This document shows, piece after piece, positions 1-11,819 of a DNA stretch of 64,000 bases (position 1 is the first letter of the stretch; every line of letters starts with the position of its first letter). The DNA comes from Halichondria panicea (taxonomy: Eukaryota > Porifera > Demospongiae > Suberitida > Halichondriidae), in the NCBI RefSeq assembly GCF_963675165.1, contig NC_087391.1:3119001-3183000 (forward strand). The letters run 5' to 3'. A program made the translations under genes and the position numbers. Under the pieces are notes generated by a model, which was given only the letters and a program-made list of their open reading frames with translations, searched no databases and was not told where the DNA came from.

Positions 1-1378
1 GCTCATAAACTTGTGACAGCCAGAATAATTTTTTTTTTGTTCTTCAGTGAGAGAAGTTGTTTTAGCAAAAGCAGCTTTACGTCTGGCCAGTTTCTGTAGA
101 ACAAATACCACAACAAGTAATAATAAATAGACAAACTAATAGAGTGTATAGGACATTATCGTAACTAGATACTTCTGCAAAACACACTTTTGCTCATATT
201 TTCCACCACTTTTTAGCCGAGAAGTATTTACACGACTCTGGAAGTATGTCCTGACAGCATCTGCATGGTTGATTAAGTGGGTATTAAATCACAAGTACCA
301 GTACCTTTAAGAACGCTGCGTGGTGCGTCTGAGCATTGGGCCTTTGCTTCAGCAACTATTAGTTTTGTCACTTCTTGATTGCTGGGGCGAGTAAATGATG
401 CCCTACAGAGAACATTGATAAATTATCCCATGTATAGGACATAGTCTGGTGTAATTTGATAACCTACTCTAGATCCCACCGGTAAGGGTCTTCATTGTCC
501 TCATCACTAAACACTTTATATAATTTTCTGACCATCTCCTGTAGGTTGCACAAATATTTTTATGCAGTGGCTGAAGTCTATGTATTTCATGTCAATACTG
601 AAGCCATAGGTTAGTAGTCACAAGCCTGAGTGCTTAACTCACCCGTATCTCACGGCTAGGACGAACCTTCAAGTTGTTGCTCTAATTGGGCAATTTTGCT
701 TGACTTCACTTCCTTCAATATTTCCTGTAGCATTCCGGTATCTACGACAAACATAATCGACATTTGCACACAGGGTATTTACCACAAGAGGTGATCTATA
801 TAGCTTATATATTATTAATTTACTGCGTGCAATTACTGATTACAGGATTAATCACTGTACGAATCCCAGTGAATAATAGGACAACATACGATCAATCGAT
901 TATAATGGTAATAATAATTATGTAATTATGCCATAATTATATGAACTTCTAGTTGAGTCCATGACCTTACCCTGAGAAGTGTGGCTGAGAGGCGTGGCAT
1001 TGTCTCTTGAACCAGAATTCCCATGGCCAGGCCTTGATGACTCAGAACTAGAAGCTGAAGATCCAGACCATCTATAGCGTGGCTGATGGTTTACAGGTGG
1101 ATGGTCCTAGATGAGCTGGAGCTAGATGATGGAGTTGTAGACTTGTTAGTTATGTCAACATCATAGTACCACTTTGGGGCTTCATTTTCAAGGTCCCTAG
1201 AAAATGACTGAAGCAAATTTCGGGAAACAGATGAGAGCCTAGCCTTTGCCTTTGACTTGCTTTGTGGGCGAAGTTCAATTGGTGTATGTGGAATCACATT
1301 AGGAGAATTTTCAACTTCACTTTCCAAGTCAGAGAGCATAGCATGTCTAACTGGGTTTGAATGAGCAGTATAAGCCAT
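1..1378 (-). CDS. Multi-exon gene of unknown function, 3' end beyond the window
   Basis: I do not recognise the product. The first ATG is at 1378 (begins MAYTAHSNPVRHAMLSDLES). I assign exons at 1160-1378, 971-1106, 667-741, 480-538, 305-402, 166-260 and 1-93. The introns have GT..AG ends and are short (53, 229, 128, 77, 44 and 72 bp); the first carries an ATAACTAAC branch-like site. Reading phase is continuous across every junction except 667-741 to 480-538, where an exon or a base may be missed. The protein is Ser-rich at first (SSSSSS near residue 85), then has a short possible coiled coil (KIAQLEQQLE), an acidic exon ending NEDPYR, and Arg/Lys-rich exons (RTYFQSRVNTSRLK; LARRKAAFAKTT). 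Basic, charged character suggests a nuclear protein, but that is inference. Phase agreement at five of six junctions is the main evidence that this is a real gene. Confidence 0.5.
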
Positions 1379-1744
1379 CGTTAAGTGTGCCTAGCCAGCT
1401 ACAGTACTTTGGCTTACCGCCTTTTTGGGGATAAATCATGTGACTGAATGTGCGCATGGGCAGACAATATAATTATAGCTGGGCGTAGCTAGCCCGACTA
1501 GGCAGACAACTGCATACACCGGACTTGAGCTTTAGGTGAGCTAATATTTACTATATACAGTAGTCTAACTAGTAAGCCTCTAGCTGTATAAGTGTTAGGC
1601 CCTCAAATAGTTTATTTATTTTCTTCTCTTGCTATTTTTGACCCAACCCACCTATACTGTTAGCACTAATGTGGATAATGTCTCTCTGTTGGCTTTTATA
1701 ATTATACAACTTAGCTTTAGTTAAACTTTTACCGACTCCACAGA
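1379..1744. other. Intergenic gap between divergent genes
   Basis: AT-rich and without a supported gene. It lies between the minus-strand gene starting at 1378 and the plus-strand transposase fragment starting at 1745. The 5' terminus of the CACTA-like element would be expected here, but I found no match to the inverted form of its 3' end (CACTACATAAAATAATAGG). Confidence 0.5.
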
Positions 1745-4682
1745 ATGGATTCCACATATAAAAGAAAGTTGCAGTTGTTCTGTGGGCACTGCCATATGTA
1801 TATGAATGAGAAGAGTATATGAATGAGAAGACATACAAAGAGCATCACAGAATGTATTGTGTTGATGGTAAATGGTTGAAGTCTGATCACCTTCAAAGTG
1901 ACAGTTCTCGATCATCTTCTCCACTAGAGTTGGATTCTTCTAGTTTGGGAACACAATCACTCGATGATATGGATATTTCCTACCAACATGATTCTGAAGA
2001 ATCGATTGTTGATCTAGGTAAGCTTATAACCGCAGGTGGCATGACACTTTAATACAGTATGTAGCTATATAGGTGGGACGGGGTGCATGCATGTATTCAT
2101 TCATAAATTAACACAAACTTTAATTTATAGGAAGCGATCAAGATCAAGAAGTAGAGCACTGGGAAGAAGAAGACTCTGATATAGATGGTGATATTTTCCC
2201 GGAGTTAGATATGGAGGAATCAGTATCAGCAACTCAGGAAAGGAATAAGGAATTGGATGCTGTTGTTTGGTGGATTGTAGCATTCACTTCCTTCTTTCAG
2301 TCAATGCATACTTTATCAACAAGAGCTACCCAGTGGTTACTGCTGTTTATATCAGTATTACTGAGTTACCTTGGAAAATTTTCAGAAAAGATTGCCTATA
2401 TAGCCCGTGATTTTCCATCAACGATATACCGAAGGGCTGCATTCTTAAAGAGTTACACTACTACACCAAATATTCAAAGATATGTTGTGTGCCGTAAATG
2501 CCAGTCTCTATGAATTTCAAGATTGCTTGGAAAAAACTGGATCTGTTACACTTGCTAAAATGTGTACTGCATGCCTTAAGAACAAGGAAAACAACGTTCT
2601 TCTGAAAGAAATTGTGAGTGGCCAAGGTAGCAAAAAGTTCTATCCTAACTGCATTTATCCATTTTGCTCATTGATTTCTACCCTAGAAATTTTAATAAGA
2701 CAGCCTGAGTTTCTACTTGAACGCTGGAGGCAGCAATTAAACGGTAGCCATGGTGATATTACCGACATATATAATGGAACAGTTTGGAAAGAATTTACAT
2801 CATATGAAGGTACTGACAGCGAGATAGAGATACACTAGCTTTCATACTAAATGTAGACTGGTTTCAACTGTACAAGTACAAGCACAGAATATATTCGGTC
2901 GGAGTGATTTATTTGGCAATAGCAAACCTTCCTAGGAGTATTCGATTTAAGAGAGAGAACATCATATTAGTGGGGGTTATCCCTGGACCTTCTGAGCCCT
3001 CAAAAACAATGAATTCATACCTAGCTCCTCTTGTATCTGAACTGTTGTCGCTATGGGAAGGAAAACATTTTGTTGACGTGTTACTCACTTTATTCGTTGT
3101 GCTCTCATTTGTGTGACAACAGACTTACCTGCTGGTAGGAAATGCTGTGGATTCCTTAGCTTTTCAGCTAACTTGGGATGCTCAAGATGTTTATGCCAGT
3201 TTAGTACTGGCACGTTTGGTGCTAATAATTATAGTGGCTTTAACAGAAATACCTGGACAATTCGATCTAAAACAAAGCATTTGGATGACATTAAGAGAAT
3301 TAATCAATGTACCACAAAAACAATGCGTAAAGGATTAGAATCAGAGCTTGGCTGCCGATATACTGTACTACTTGATCTACCATACTTTAACCCTATAAAG
3401 ATGCTGACTATTGACCCGATGCATAACCTATACTTAGGTACTGCAAAGCATATTTTTCACAAAATATGGATTGCAGGAGGTGTTCTCAAGCCCACTGATT
3501 TAATTGAAATTGACAGTCGAATAAGTGCTCTTTTGGTCTATCCAAATGTTGCACTCAGTAGTTTACCACCTGACATGGCACACAGCAAATCTTTCACAGC
3601 GGAACAGTGGTTGATATGGGTCAATTATTACTCGATTTTCTGTCTGTTTGAAGTTCATCAATTTGAGTGCTGGAGGCATTTTGTATTGGCTTCAAGAATT
3701 TTATGCAAGAAAAATTTGTCTGCAAGTGATATGACTCTCGCTGATGCCCTTCTAATTCAGTTCGGTTTGAATCTATATATGGTGCTCAGAGTGTAACACC
3801 AAATATTCATATGCATGCACATTTGGTAGAATGCGTTCGAGAGTTTGGACCAATATCAAGTTTTTGGTGCTTTTCTTTTGAGCGAATGAATGGTATTCTA
3901 GGTAATGAGCCAACTAACAACCGTTCCATTGAGCTCCAGTTTATGCAGCGTTTTGTAAGTGACAATTCTCATTTTCAGTTAGTAACAAGTCAACCAGACA
4001 CTTTAGAAATTAATGAAATATTCTCCAGTGCAGTTCTTCATCATGCATGCAATTTTCACTCTACAAGACACCTCTCCAAACAATTAACTCCAAAAAAAAT
4101 TAGTATGTTTGGCTTCTGGACTTGAATGTTATTTATCGAAGAAATACACTATTTCAAGATTTAATCCTGCTGAAATGGAAGTTGTTTTACTTTTGTATCA
4201 ACTATGTTCCCAGATAAACTTGATGCCCACCTAGATATTTGTCAATCTTTCAAGAAAATGGACTCAATCACAATCAATGGGCAGGAGTATAGATCCAAAC
4301 AAATTGTGATGGCTTTTCCTACAACAGACACATTCATAATTCGAGGGGCATTCACTCGTACTGATTTACACCCTGCTAAGATTAACTACTTAGCTCTGCA
4401 TACACAATCTATGGAAGATGTTCCATCCCTTACAATGTTCCATCCCTTACAAACTGTTTCGCTGTTGTAGATTGGTTAGATGAGCATCCTTTGCAGTCAG
4501 TTGCACCACTCGGTAATCCATTCATAATGATGTGCAAGGATACTTTTACAGATCTTAGAAACTTTCTGACAGTGGTTGAGAACTTTCTGACAGTGGTTGA
4601 GAACATACACTCGCTTACGTTACCTGCAAGCTATACTTTTAGTGGTAACAATGTCCTAGCTATTACACCTTTAATTCTTTAG
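1745..4682 (+). pseudogene. tnp2-like (CACTA/EnSpm-type) transposase, frameshifted
   Basis: Remains of a transposase of the tnp2/CACTA type, which would cut and paste its own DNA element in the nucleus. The ATG at 1745 leads into a zinc-finger-like segment (CGHCH..., then HH...C) that a 17 bp duplication at 1799-1832 puts out of frame. An intron at 2018-2130 joins in phase to an acidic exon (GSDQDQEVEHWEEEDSD). Then follow hallmark blocks: YVVCRKCQSLYEF (about 2480), PNCIYPFCSLISTLEIL (2650), NVDWFQLYKYK and IANLPRSIRFKRENIILVG (2850-2980), VIPGPSEPSKTMNSYLAPLV, DLPAGRKCCGF (3125), LTIDPMHNLYLGTAKHIF (3400), FSFERMNGILGNEPTNNRSIE (3880), and a C-terminal HPAKINYLALH...DWLDEHP...VLAITPL block ending at 4682. 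Frame breaks occur near 2500, 3100, 3770, 4125 and 4436, so it is not translatable as assembled. At least two breaks are 17 bp duplications. The family call is from motif memory, not a search. Confidence 0.85.
1799..1832. repeat. Exact 17 bp tandem duplication in the transposase
   Basis: The 17 bp word TATATGAATGAGAAGAG begins at 1799 and its first 15 bases recur at 1816. It falls between the Cys pair and the His residues of the N-terminal finger. Deleting one copy joins CGHCHMYMNEK directly to TYKEHHRMYC in one frame. Confidence 0.85.
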
Positions 4683-4923
4683 TTTATCATAATTGTGAAC
4701 AATAAATTTATGTTTATTGTCTGTAGGAAACGTTGTAAAAGCTGTTTAAAATAAACGTCAAGATAAACATTAAAAATCACATTATTAGGAAACACTGTAT
4801 AATATATCTTGGGAAACCTAGTAGAAGTATCTCCCTAGGAAACATTACATGAAATACACAAATGGATTTCCTATAATATTTCCTACGTGACGTTTTCCAG
4901 GAAACCTATTATTTTATGTAGTG
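4683..4923 (+). mobile_element. 3' end of the CACTA-like element with subterminal repeats
   Basis: Directly after the transposase stop there is a cluster of short words of the type TAGGAAAC or GGGAAACC on the plus strand (near 4725, 4787, 4811, 4838 and 4899) and the inverse TTTCCTA (4867, 4879). Subterminal repeats of this sort are typical of CACTA elements, and the cluster ends at GTAGTG (4918-4923), the expected 3' terminus (inverse of CACTAC). The following AAAACGGGTGAG begins a repeat that occurs again at 5712, which places the element boundary at 4923/4924. The 5' terminus was not found. Confidence 0.6.
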
Positions 4924-5123
4924 AAAAACGGGTGAGCGTAATAACCGTGGTTGTTATGGCAACACATGTTGCACCATTTTTTTCCTTGTTGTGTGGGCAT
5001 TCTATTGGTATATGATTGCTCTGGAAACCCCTCTGGAAACCCGATAGAGAATTTACAGACATTTCACTTCACTGTTAGATTAAAGGGTTAACAAACGAGC
5101 TAGCTTGGCGTATTCTTTAGATG
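4924..5123 (+). repeat. Direct repeat, copy 1 (about 200 bp)
   Basis: Begins AAAAACGGGTGAGCGTAATA and ends GCGTATTCTTTAGATG. A second, diverged copy lies at 5712-5933. Both contain GGTTGTTATGGCAACACATG and TTAAAGGGTTAACAAACG. The last word resembles a piggyBac-like right end abutting TTAA, so the repeat may itself be an old element end. Confidence 0.8.
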
Positions 5124-5132
5124 TACGTATCC

Positions 5133-5500
5133 TTAACCCTTTAACCGTCACGGGCCACGATCGTGGCCCGCAATAGTGACTTTTTTTGCGAAATCTGCGA
5201 TACTTAGGAAGTAGCCCGAACTTCCCTGTATAGAGGAAGAGCTATTTAGTCTAGAAATTTCCAAGCCTATGTTAAAATTTCATTAGCATCTTACCGCACG
5301 AAGTTTATAGCTATGGCTAGGTTGTTTACTTGTGCCGATGTGCTTGAACAGCTTGAGGATGACAGTGCCTATGAAGGAGAGGGGATAGTAGGATACCGGC
5401 TATCAGCTTTATGCCAGACGCTGATGAACTGTCTGGGACTGAGGACATGCACCTAGACGCTAGCGCTATGGAGGAGAGGGCTCACTGTGTGACTCTGGCA
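5133..5500 (+). mobile_element. piggyBac-like 5' end with first transposase exon
   Basis: A TTAA target (5133-5136) is followed by CCCTTTAACCGTCACGGGCC and the palindrome GGGCCACGATCGTGGCCC. After a short leader the ATG at 5313 opens MARLFTCADVLEQLED, then SAYEGEGIVGY, before frame is lost. piggyBac elements insert at TTAA, their ends begin CCYT, and their transposases start with an acidic low-complexity N-terminus, so this is the 5' end and first exon of a PGBD-like gene. No catalytic domain follows; the end near 5490 matches the splice donor of the copy at 12815-13076. Comparison with the copy at 12330-12703 shows that this one has lost an internal SNGDVSSGD-type segment. Confidence 0.7.
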
Positions 5501-5711
5501 AGTAGTATAGTATAAGTAGTATAGTATAGCTCATAGTGTAAGTATAGTATAGCTAAAATAGAATTAGCAGTAATGAACAGTCTTTATGTGAGCTCGTAGT
5601 ACTATATCTTAGCACTGTTACATTCATATGATGTGAAAATCAAGCTTAGTCAAGCCTTTATACCATATGATAGGCTGATCCATAAAAAATAATTTTTGGA
5701 TTTTATCATTT
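5501..5711. other. AT-rich spacer with AGTATAGTAT repeats
   Basis: Short irregular repeats of AGTATAGTAT type at about 5500-5560; otherwise nothing identifiable. Confidence 0.4.
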
Positions 5712-5933
5712 AAAAACGGGTGAGCGTAATAAACGTGGTTGTTATGGCAACACATGTTGCACCATTTTATTCCTTGTTGTATGGGCATTCTATTGGTATA
5801 TGGTTGCTAGGCATTTTATTGCTCTGGAAACCCGATAGAGAATTTACAGACATTTCACTAGAATCCGATGGTTAAAGGGTTAACAAACGCAAGATTAGAA
5901 AGAGCAGAGCTAGCTTGGCGTATTCTTTAGATG
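5712..5933 (+). repeat. Direct repeat, copy 2 (about 220 bp)
   Basis: Second copy of the 4924-5123 repeat, with an extra stretch near 5885-5905. It closes the piggyBac-like fragment on the right, so that fragment sits between two copies of the same host repeat. Confidence 0.8.
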
Positions 5934-6978
5934 CCCGTGACACTTGCAACAACCTACAAATAAACAGTAAGTTATGTCACTAGCCAATAGACCGACACTC
6001 ACAACGACCTGGGGGAACCACCATCTATAGGCGTTACATTGAGGGTTGCGGATATCACACGAGGATAATAATCGAAGCTTGCTAGTTGTGCAATTACTGT
6101 ACATTTAATAAACTATTGCTGAGAAAAGTACACTTCTTGCCCGTTGCTATGTGGTTGCTAAGGTATACAATGGTTTATAACTGTGATACAGAACCTGCTA
6201 TTACATAGGAATGATTGGGAATCATATACAGATCCCTGTGGTTAGGGAAAATGTTAATACAGATGTACAATGGATGTTTTTCACGTGTTTAAATAATATT
6301 TAACATGATTGTGTGATAAGGAAAATAAACAAAGAAAATTATTAAGCATGACTTAAGCATGGGGGAGGAGCTGGATGTATGGAAGTGCTGGGATTCTAGC
6401 TTTGGCTTCTTCCTAAAGTTCCTTTCGCTTTGTTCAAGAGTAGTATAGGAGCCGCTCGTTTGCTGGGCTTGTTTGCTGCAAATTATAGCTTATAGGTCGT
6501 TCAAGCGTTCAAGTGTTCAAGTGTTCAGTGCCATTCAAACCTCGGGCATCATGCACTGTATATTCCATACAAACCTTGTGATTAGTCTATAACTATAACA
6601 TATTAGCTACTACTGTTGAAGACTATGGTAAGCTGGGGTTGTTTAGAGCAGAGTCAGTTTCATCTTGGTCTCTTGGTCTCTTGGTCTCATGGCAGTCTTC
6701 GCATATGTTATGGAGAAAACATTTCTCTCCAGGAGACACCGCCATCGACTGCATGTTCAGCAACATTTGCTTAGCCTGTCGTTAAAAAGTTTCTGATCAC
6801 CAAGCACCAACAGTGGAACAGCTTGGCCACAGATAGTCTGCTTCCAATCATGAAACAGTGTACCGCCTTGAGTGTACCATCAACCACACCTGCACATTTG
6901 AACCCAAAATCATAAAATCATTCTCAAATCCATCAACTGTTCTTAGATCGTGAATACGAACGTCAAAACATCAACAAT

Positions 6979-7011
6979 GCACGTCCAGAATCAAAAATTA
7001 GCCAACGTCAC
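6979..7011 (+). repeat. Fragment of the 20.8/21.9 kb element
   Basis: Shares GCACGTCCAGAATCAAAAAT and the following TAGCCAACGTCAC with the left ends of the elements at 20810 and 21934. It lacks the CTCAGGGG terminus. Confidence 0.7.
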
Positions 7012-9209
7012 GTGTGTGTATTCTGAGTCTGCTCACCTGGATGGGATAGCGCAGATAGCGCAGTGTTTGTAGTACGGATAGCCTCAACACAACAATGTAG
7101 TAGTTTCAGATTTCGATGTTAACCGCACGTTGTACACGCGGTTTTGACTCGAGACTCTTCATTTATACCTACACATACGTGTTGACCTTTACCAGGTTTA
7201 GTTTCATCTTGGAGTTCATAAAGACTTGCCCTTTGACCCCTAAACTACAAATTAACGCCGAGGGTTTGCACTTCAGCACTCTAGTTGCATATTTCAGCTT
7301 CTGTCTTAAATGGTATTCTTTCAGTCATTTAGTGCTGCATTTGTCAGATCACTATACACTTCCTTCAAATGAATATACTCAGCTGCGGTCTACACTTATT
7401 ATAGAACGTTGAGTGCTGAGGACTCCTGGGCAAACTAGCACAACGAAACCAATTGAGAAGAAGAAAGGAGAGAGCTATACGGGTAAGCTAGCTTAAATGA
7501 TCCTCGCATGTTAGCATACAGTTTTGTGAGTATTTCTGCTGTCTTCTAAATGGTTGCAATTTTGTAACATCCTCAAGTTATGGTAGCCTTTTCAGAATCG
7601 TACAGTGCATGTACAGTAGCAAAATGTGTTGTTAGTTAAGTTTCTTGTTTATTGCAGAAACTTCAGAGTAGAACAAGTGCCTTGGTTAAAACATGCGCAA
7701 GTGGCATTATGTCCAGTGAAGAGAGCAACTCTGAGAGCATTTCAAGCTTTTTACACGTAATTTGTTTCGTTAACGGTGGCAGTTAATCTGACAAATTTCC
7801 TATTCAGTTCGAAAATCGGATCCCCTGCAAAAAAATGTATTGGTTTCATTTTAATAACTATAAATACACACTGGGGCAAAAAAGACATTTTTGTGTGTAG
7901 TTTGTATAGATAAAATGTGTATGAATTTCCATATACCAGTAAAATTTCCTACTATAGTGAAATACTGAAATACCGAACATCCTTCTAAATTTCCTGCACA
8001 GGATAGGGCAACATTTCAGGTGCTGAAAACATGTAGAAAAAATGGCATTTCCATTACTTTCCTGGTGATGACACATGGAATAATACCAGCTGCTGAAATG
8101 TAGAATGAAATTGAAATACACACGTAATTGAAATACACACGTAAAACCAGCAGCTGAAATGTCCAGCAGCTGAAATGTAGGAAATAAACTTTCCCCACTA
8201 TTATGCCATGGATCGTTTGAATCAATATTGAAATGAAACCATATGCATATGCAAGCACACAAAAACAGTGATAATATTAAACATTGCCAGTCACAGTTTT
8301 CTGAGGGCCTTTGAGTGAGATTGTTCAATAGATGAAATGACATGCTGACGAGTCTGTCTCTTTGCAAATGTTGACTTGCCAACTTGCCATCATCAATCAC
8401 ACCGTCTAGCTTCGAGAACATTGTCGACACTCTCAGGAAAAAATACTCCCAAGACGATTATATTCTGTAAAAGTTATTCTGTAAAAGTTACAGGTGGAAA
8501 TATTCAGGTGGAAATATACACTGAACTTGTGACTGAGCTACACAATAAGAATTTTTACACATCGAGTATGGCAACAGATCAGTCTCTGTTTGTGCTATGT
8601 ATTCAACTTCACTGTAAAAAATTCCATCTTACAGGAATTCGTACACCCAATGCATTCGTACACCCTAATGCGAATTGTTATTGCGTTTGGCATGGGCCCT
8701 AGAGCTGCCACTGCTATGTGAAGCCAAGCCAGCTGACTTTTCAATATCAGTGATTCCATGAAGCTGTACTGTGGAAATGTTGTACTGTGGAAATGTTGGA
8801 CGGAAGCTTCTAATGAGAGAATTTGTTAAAAACTATACGAACAATTGCTGTGATGTTTGAGGTAGTTGAATCGATTACTGATGTGGAGAGCGCAATAGAA
8901 AAGAGATCGAGCACTTGATTATAAAGTATAGATCTGATTGAACATCAACATCAGCAGCCTCCACCACTACTGTTTGGTCTGGAAATAATGTGATTACAAG
9001 CAAGATACTTAAACAGAAATAAAAAAAATAACAATTAATATGCAATATGTATGTCCAAATATCCTAGCTACTTCTGTTGTAATAATCATCGGCGTAGTAC
9101 TTTGGTTGTACTTTGGTTTGGTTTCTTTACATAGTTCGTGTACTTTATCAGTATCTAAGTGCAAGTTGCCGTGTTGACTATGATGATGTGTTGACTATGA
9201 TGATGCGTG

Positions 9210-9225
9210 CTCAGGTACATTAAGG
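9210..9225 (+). mobile_element. Orphan terminal repeat of the CTCAGG family
   Basis: CTCAGGTACATTAAGG matches the outer 16 bp of the palindromic elements at 11144, 18746 and 60604. The sequence then diverges (GTGCTGG instead of ACTGGGACC), so this is a remnant or a chance partial match. Confidence 0.4.
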
Positions 9226-9875
9226 GTGCTGGAACACCTACGCCCACGTACGCCCACACACACGTTGCTAGGGAAAGCTAACTATGAAACTACCTGCAGG
9301 GGAGACATGGATCCTTCACAGGATTATGAAGCAACACTCTACTAGTGTGCATTCCAAAAATGGAGAGGAAAGGATGATGACAACAGATTTTACACTTGAT
9401 TTTCATCATATAGCTAAAAGAAGTTCCGCTTAGGAAACCAGTAGAGCTATGGACTTGATTGTTTGTTTGCAGGTGCACTACACACAGCTCTTCAACATTA
9501 CGAAGAGCTTTTGTTGTAAAATCCCTTTGTTATCTATTTATGAGAATTTTTTGTCATGACACACCCTCTAGAGAAAAATCTAGACCGTATATGGACAAAG
9601 TCAGCCCGTAACTTTGTTCACCTTACCTAATTATAGCAGCATGCTAAATATAGACCAAGTCCTATACGTAGATAGTCAGATCGAACACTTTTTATATCTG
9701 GCTCTAGCGTACGCGTACGCTAGAGTATAAATTAAGACGTAAGCCTGTAGACCACGCCCCAATTGCGTACGTAGAGTGCAGAATTAGTGTTGAAGATCAA
9801 GAGCCATTTGTTAGTAGCCTGAAGAGAAGAGATAGGCAACGCTGGGGCTACAGACAGCGCTGACAATTGGCTGGC

Positions 9876-10576
9876 TCATAGACTTCTGCCAGGGTTGGCT
9901 GCTGTTTTGATGGACTTTGAAGGTAAACTATGAACTAGCTTTGCTAGCTTGATACACAGGGCCTTGCTTTTCACTCCCTTCCCCTTCAGAGCTTCCATGA
10001 AAGCCTGTGTGTAATACCACTCTTGGACCTCAGTGTCACCAGAGTGCTGTGCTCCAGGCCAAGTTGGACCAGTCTCTTTGTCTGGGCTGCAGTAATGCTT
10101 GGCTTCCCCGGGCATCAGATTGGTGGAACCTCCGCTTTTGTGAGGTCCACACAGCTCCATCTGCTTATTAGCAGACCGAATAGGGAGGTTGGGGAGGCAG
10201 CTGATCAGTGAATGGTGTGTCGTAACTGCCTCCATCGCCAGGACATCTGGAAATGAGCTTCTGTGAGTGTGATACATAAAATAAAAAATAACACAGATTG
10301 CCAACCTTCCAGACGAGTTCCTAGCGTGTTTGTAAGTATAGGTCCTCCATCCCAAGTTTTTTGCCAGAAAGGTGACTGTCCCCTTCATCTGGACAATACA
10401 TGTGCATGTACAGTGAATAATTATGTAGTGGCACCGGGTCAGGTAGAATATAGGAACCAACTTATTTTTGTCATCACCCCTGTTCACAATATTTTTTTCG
10501 TACCTGACCACAGGACCATTCTGCTAACTTGGTGGCAAGGATCTCCAGCTTCTGAAGGATGCGATGCCATTGTGTG
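9876..10576 (-). CDS. Exon set of an unknown minus-strand gene
   Basis: Not recognised. Two internal exons are well defined. 10504-10576 reads QWHRILQKLEILATKLAEWS and ends CAG|GTACG. 10306-10388, after ATTGTCCAG, reads MKGTVTFLAKNLGWRTYTYK... and ends GGAAG|GTTGG. The first junction keeps phase. A third exon begins at 10246 after CATTTCCAG; in phase it reads RCPGDGGSYDTPFTDQLPPQ and stops soon after. The alternative frame of the same DNA stays open for about 125 codons to 9876 (including EWYYTQAFMEALKGKGVKSK), so either a further intron or a frame error is present. An open frame at 10608-10886 (MPSVVDGRNVSVPIDPSLS...) may be the upstream exon. Helical, amphipathic character of the first exon is visible; no function can be given. 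Confidence 0.4.
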
Positions 10577-11143
10577 CTGGAACATGGTGGAAGACCCAAC
10601 CAGCCACTCAACCGGACATATCAACATGCAGGTGGCCATTGAGGAGAAAGGACAACACTGGATATAGTGCCATGAACAGCTCGAATCGTGGATAGTACAC
10701 GTCTAAAGCACTGAAGAGAAACGTCTCCACTCGACACAAATGAAGACAGTGTGTATTAACATTAAAAGACAATCCAACCTGCTGTGTGACTAATGCTAGT
10801 TGAGGAACTCGGACACTCGTGCTGATTGTACTGAGACTGGGGTCTATTGGCACACTTACGTTTCTCCCATCTACTACTGAAGGCACTCCTTTGCTACAAA
10901 TCTGGCTCTGTATTTATTGGATTGTGTTATTTTGTTATTGATTTATTAGTTTGTGTAGCTACCTGATTTTCTTTTGCAGCTTGTAGTTAATTTAATTGAA
11001 GACATTCCCACAAAACCACTATGTTGTTACTTGTGGTTACTACTATACTAGCGCACGCATTGAAATTAAATACTGCGTGTGCAAGTCTCAGGATCTAAAC
11101 GTTGCATTTTTGTGGTTAAATTATGTCAATTTGTTACTATGTG

Positions 11144-11641
11144 CGGGCACCCTTAAGGACTGGGACCAGTAATTATTGCTGATTCAGCGGAAACGAAGCT
11201 CCGCCCACGATTTTTACTATCAATTGTGCAGTAAAAATGGAGTTTTGCTGCTCTAATCTTTAGCTCAAATTCTGGAGCATAAAACTTAGTTAAAGTGTTT
11301 ACTTTTTAGTGCAGTAGTTAGTTCAAAGCTATATGCAGGCACTACCGTTAGCGCCTAACAGTGGGATCAGCTAAATAAAGTACTTTTTCAGCTTATTATT
11401 TTGCATGTAAAGGCTAATAACTTACTTTTCATTGATCCCACTGTTAGGCGCTAACGGTAGTGCCTGCATATAGCTTTGAACTAACTACTGCACTAAAAAG
11501 TAAACACTTAAACTAAGATTTTATGCTCCGGAATTTGAGCTAAAGATTAGAGCAGCAAAACTCCATTTTTACTGCACAATTGATAGTAAAAATCGTGGGC
11601 GGAGCTAATAATTGCTGGTCCCAGTCCTTAATGTACCTGAG
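11144..11641. mobile_element. Palindromic non-autonomous element (copy 1)
   Basis: A nearly full-length inverted repeat of 498 bp. The left arm carries TTAAGGACTGGGACC, GCTCCGCCCACGATTTTTAC and CGCCTAACAGTGGGATCA; the right arm carries their inverses and ends CAGTCCTTAATGTACCTGAG. The flanks give a 2 bp target duplication TG (11142-11143 and 11642-11643). The outer left end is diverged (CGGGCACCC instead of CTCAGGTAC). It has no coding capacity. It lies directly upstream of the RecQ-like fragment. Confidence 0.85.
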
Positions 11642-11785
11642 TGGGCGATAGCTATCGATATCAGCACATTGTATAGAGTGCAGGCAGAACAACAACATGT
11701 GTTTGTTTCCTTGCCAACTGCAAGTCACTGTGTTTTGTTCTCCTGCCAAGGATAGTGGTGAACAAATCTCTTGTGCTGGTTGTAT

Positions 11786-11819
11786 CCCCTTTGATCTCCT
11801 CACCCCTTTGATCTCCTCA
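11786..11819. repeat. Exact 17 bp tandem duplication
   Basis: CCCCTTTGATCTCCTCA occurs twice in succession at 11786 and 11803. Confidence 0.9.

Larger units (their letters stand above)
5934..9875. other. Long stretch without a supported gene
   Basis: Short open frames here have no recognisable domain, and several run through local duplications. Identifiable pieces are a 33 bp transposon fragment (6979-7011), triplicated words such as TTGGTCTC (6664-6690) and GTTCAAGTGTTCA (6500-6530), 14-17 bp tandem duplications (8111-8144, 8462, 8765, 9172-9205) and a TIR fragment at 9210. A convergent pair of open frames at 7858-8702 looks like chance. Confidence 0.5.

Noticed and set aside
6990..7160. 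Possible tRNA-like fold near GGATAGCGCAGATAGCGCAG
   Set aside because: No consistent A-box/B-box pair or cloverleaf could be traced.
7858..8430. 190-codon minus-strand frame as a membrane protein
   Set aside because: It spans local 16-17 bp duplications and AT-rich DNA, with no conserved domain; the hydrophobic look is compositional.
8376..8702. 108-codon plus-strand frame
   Set aside because: Overlaps the previous region in opposite sense, includes duplicated 14 bp words, and matches nothing I recognise.
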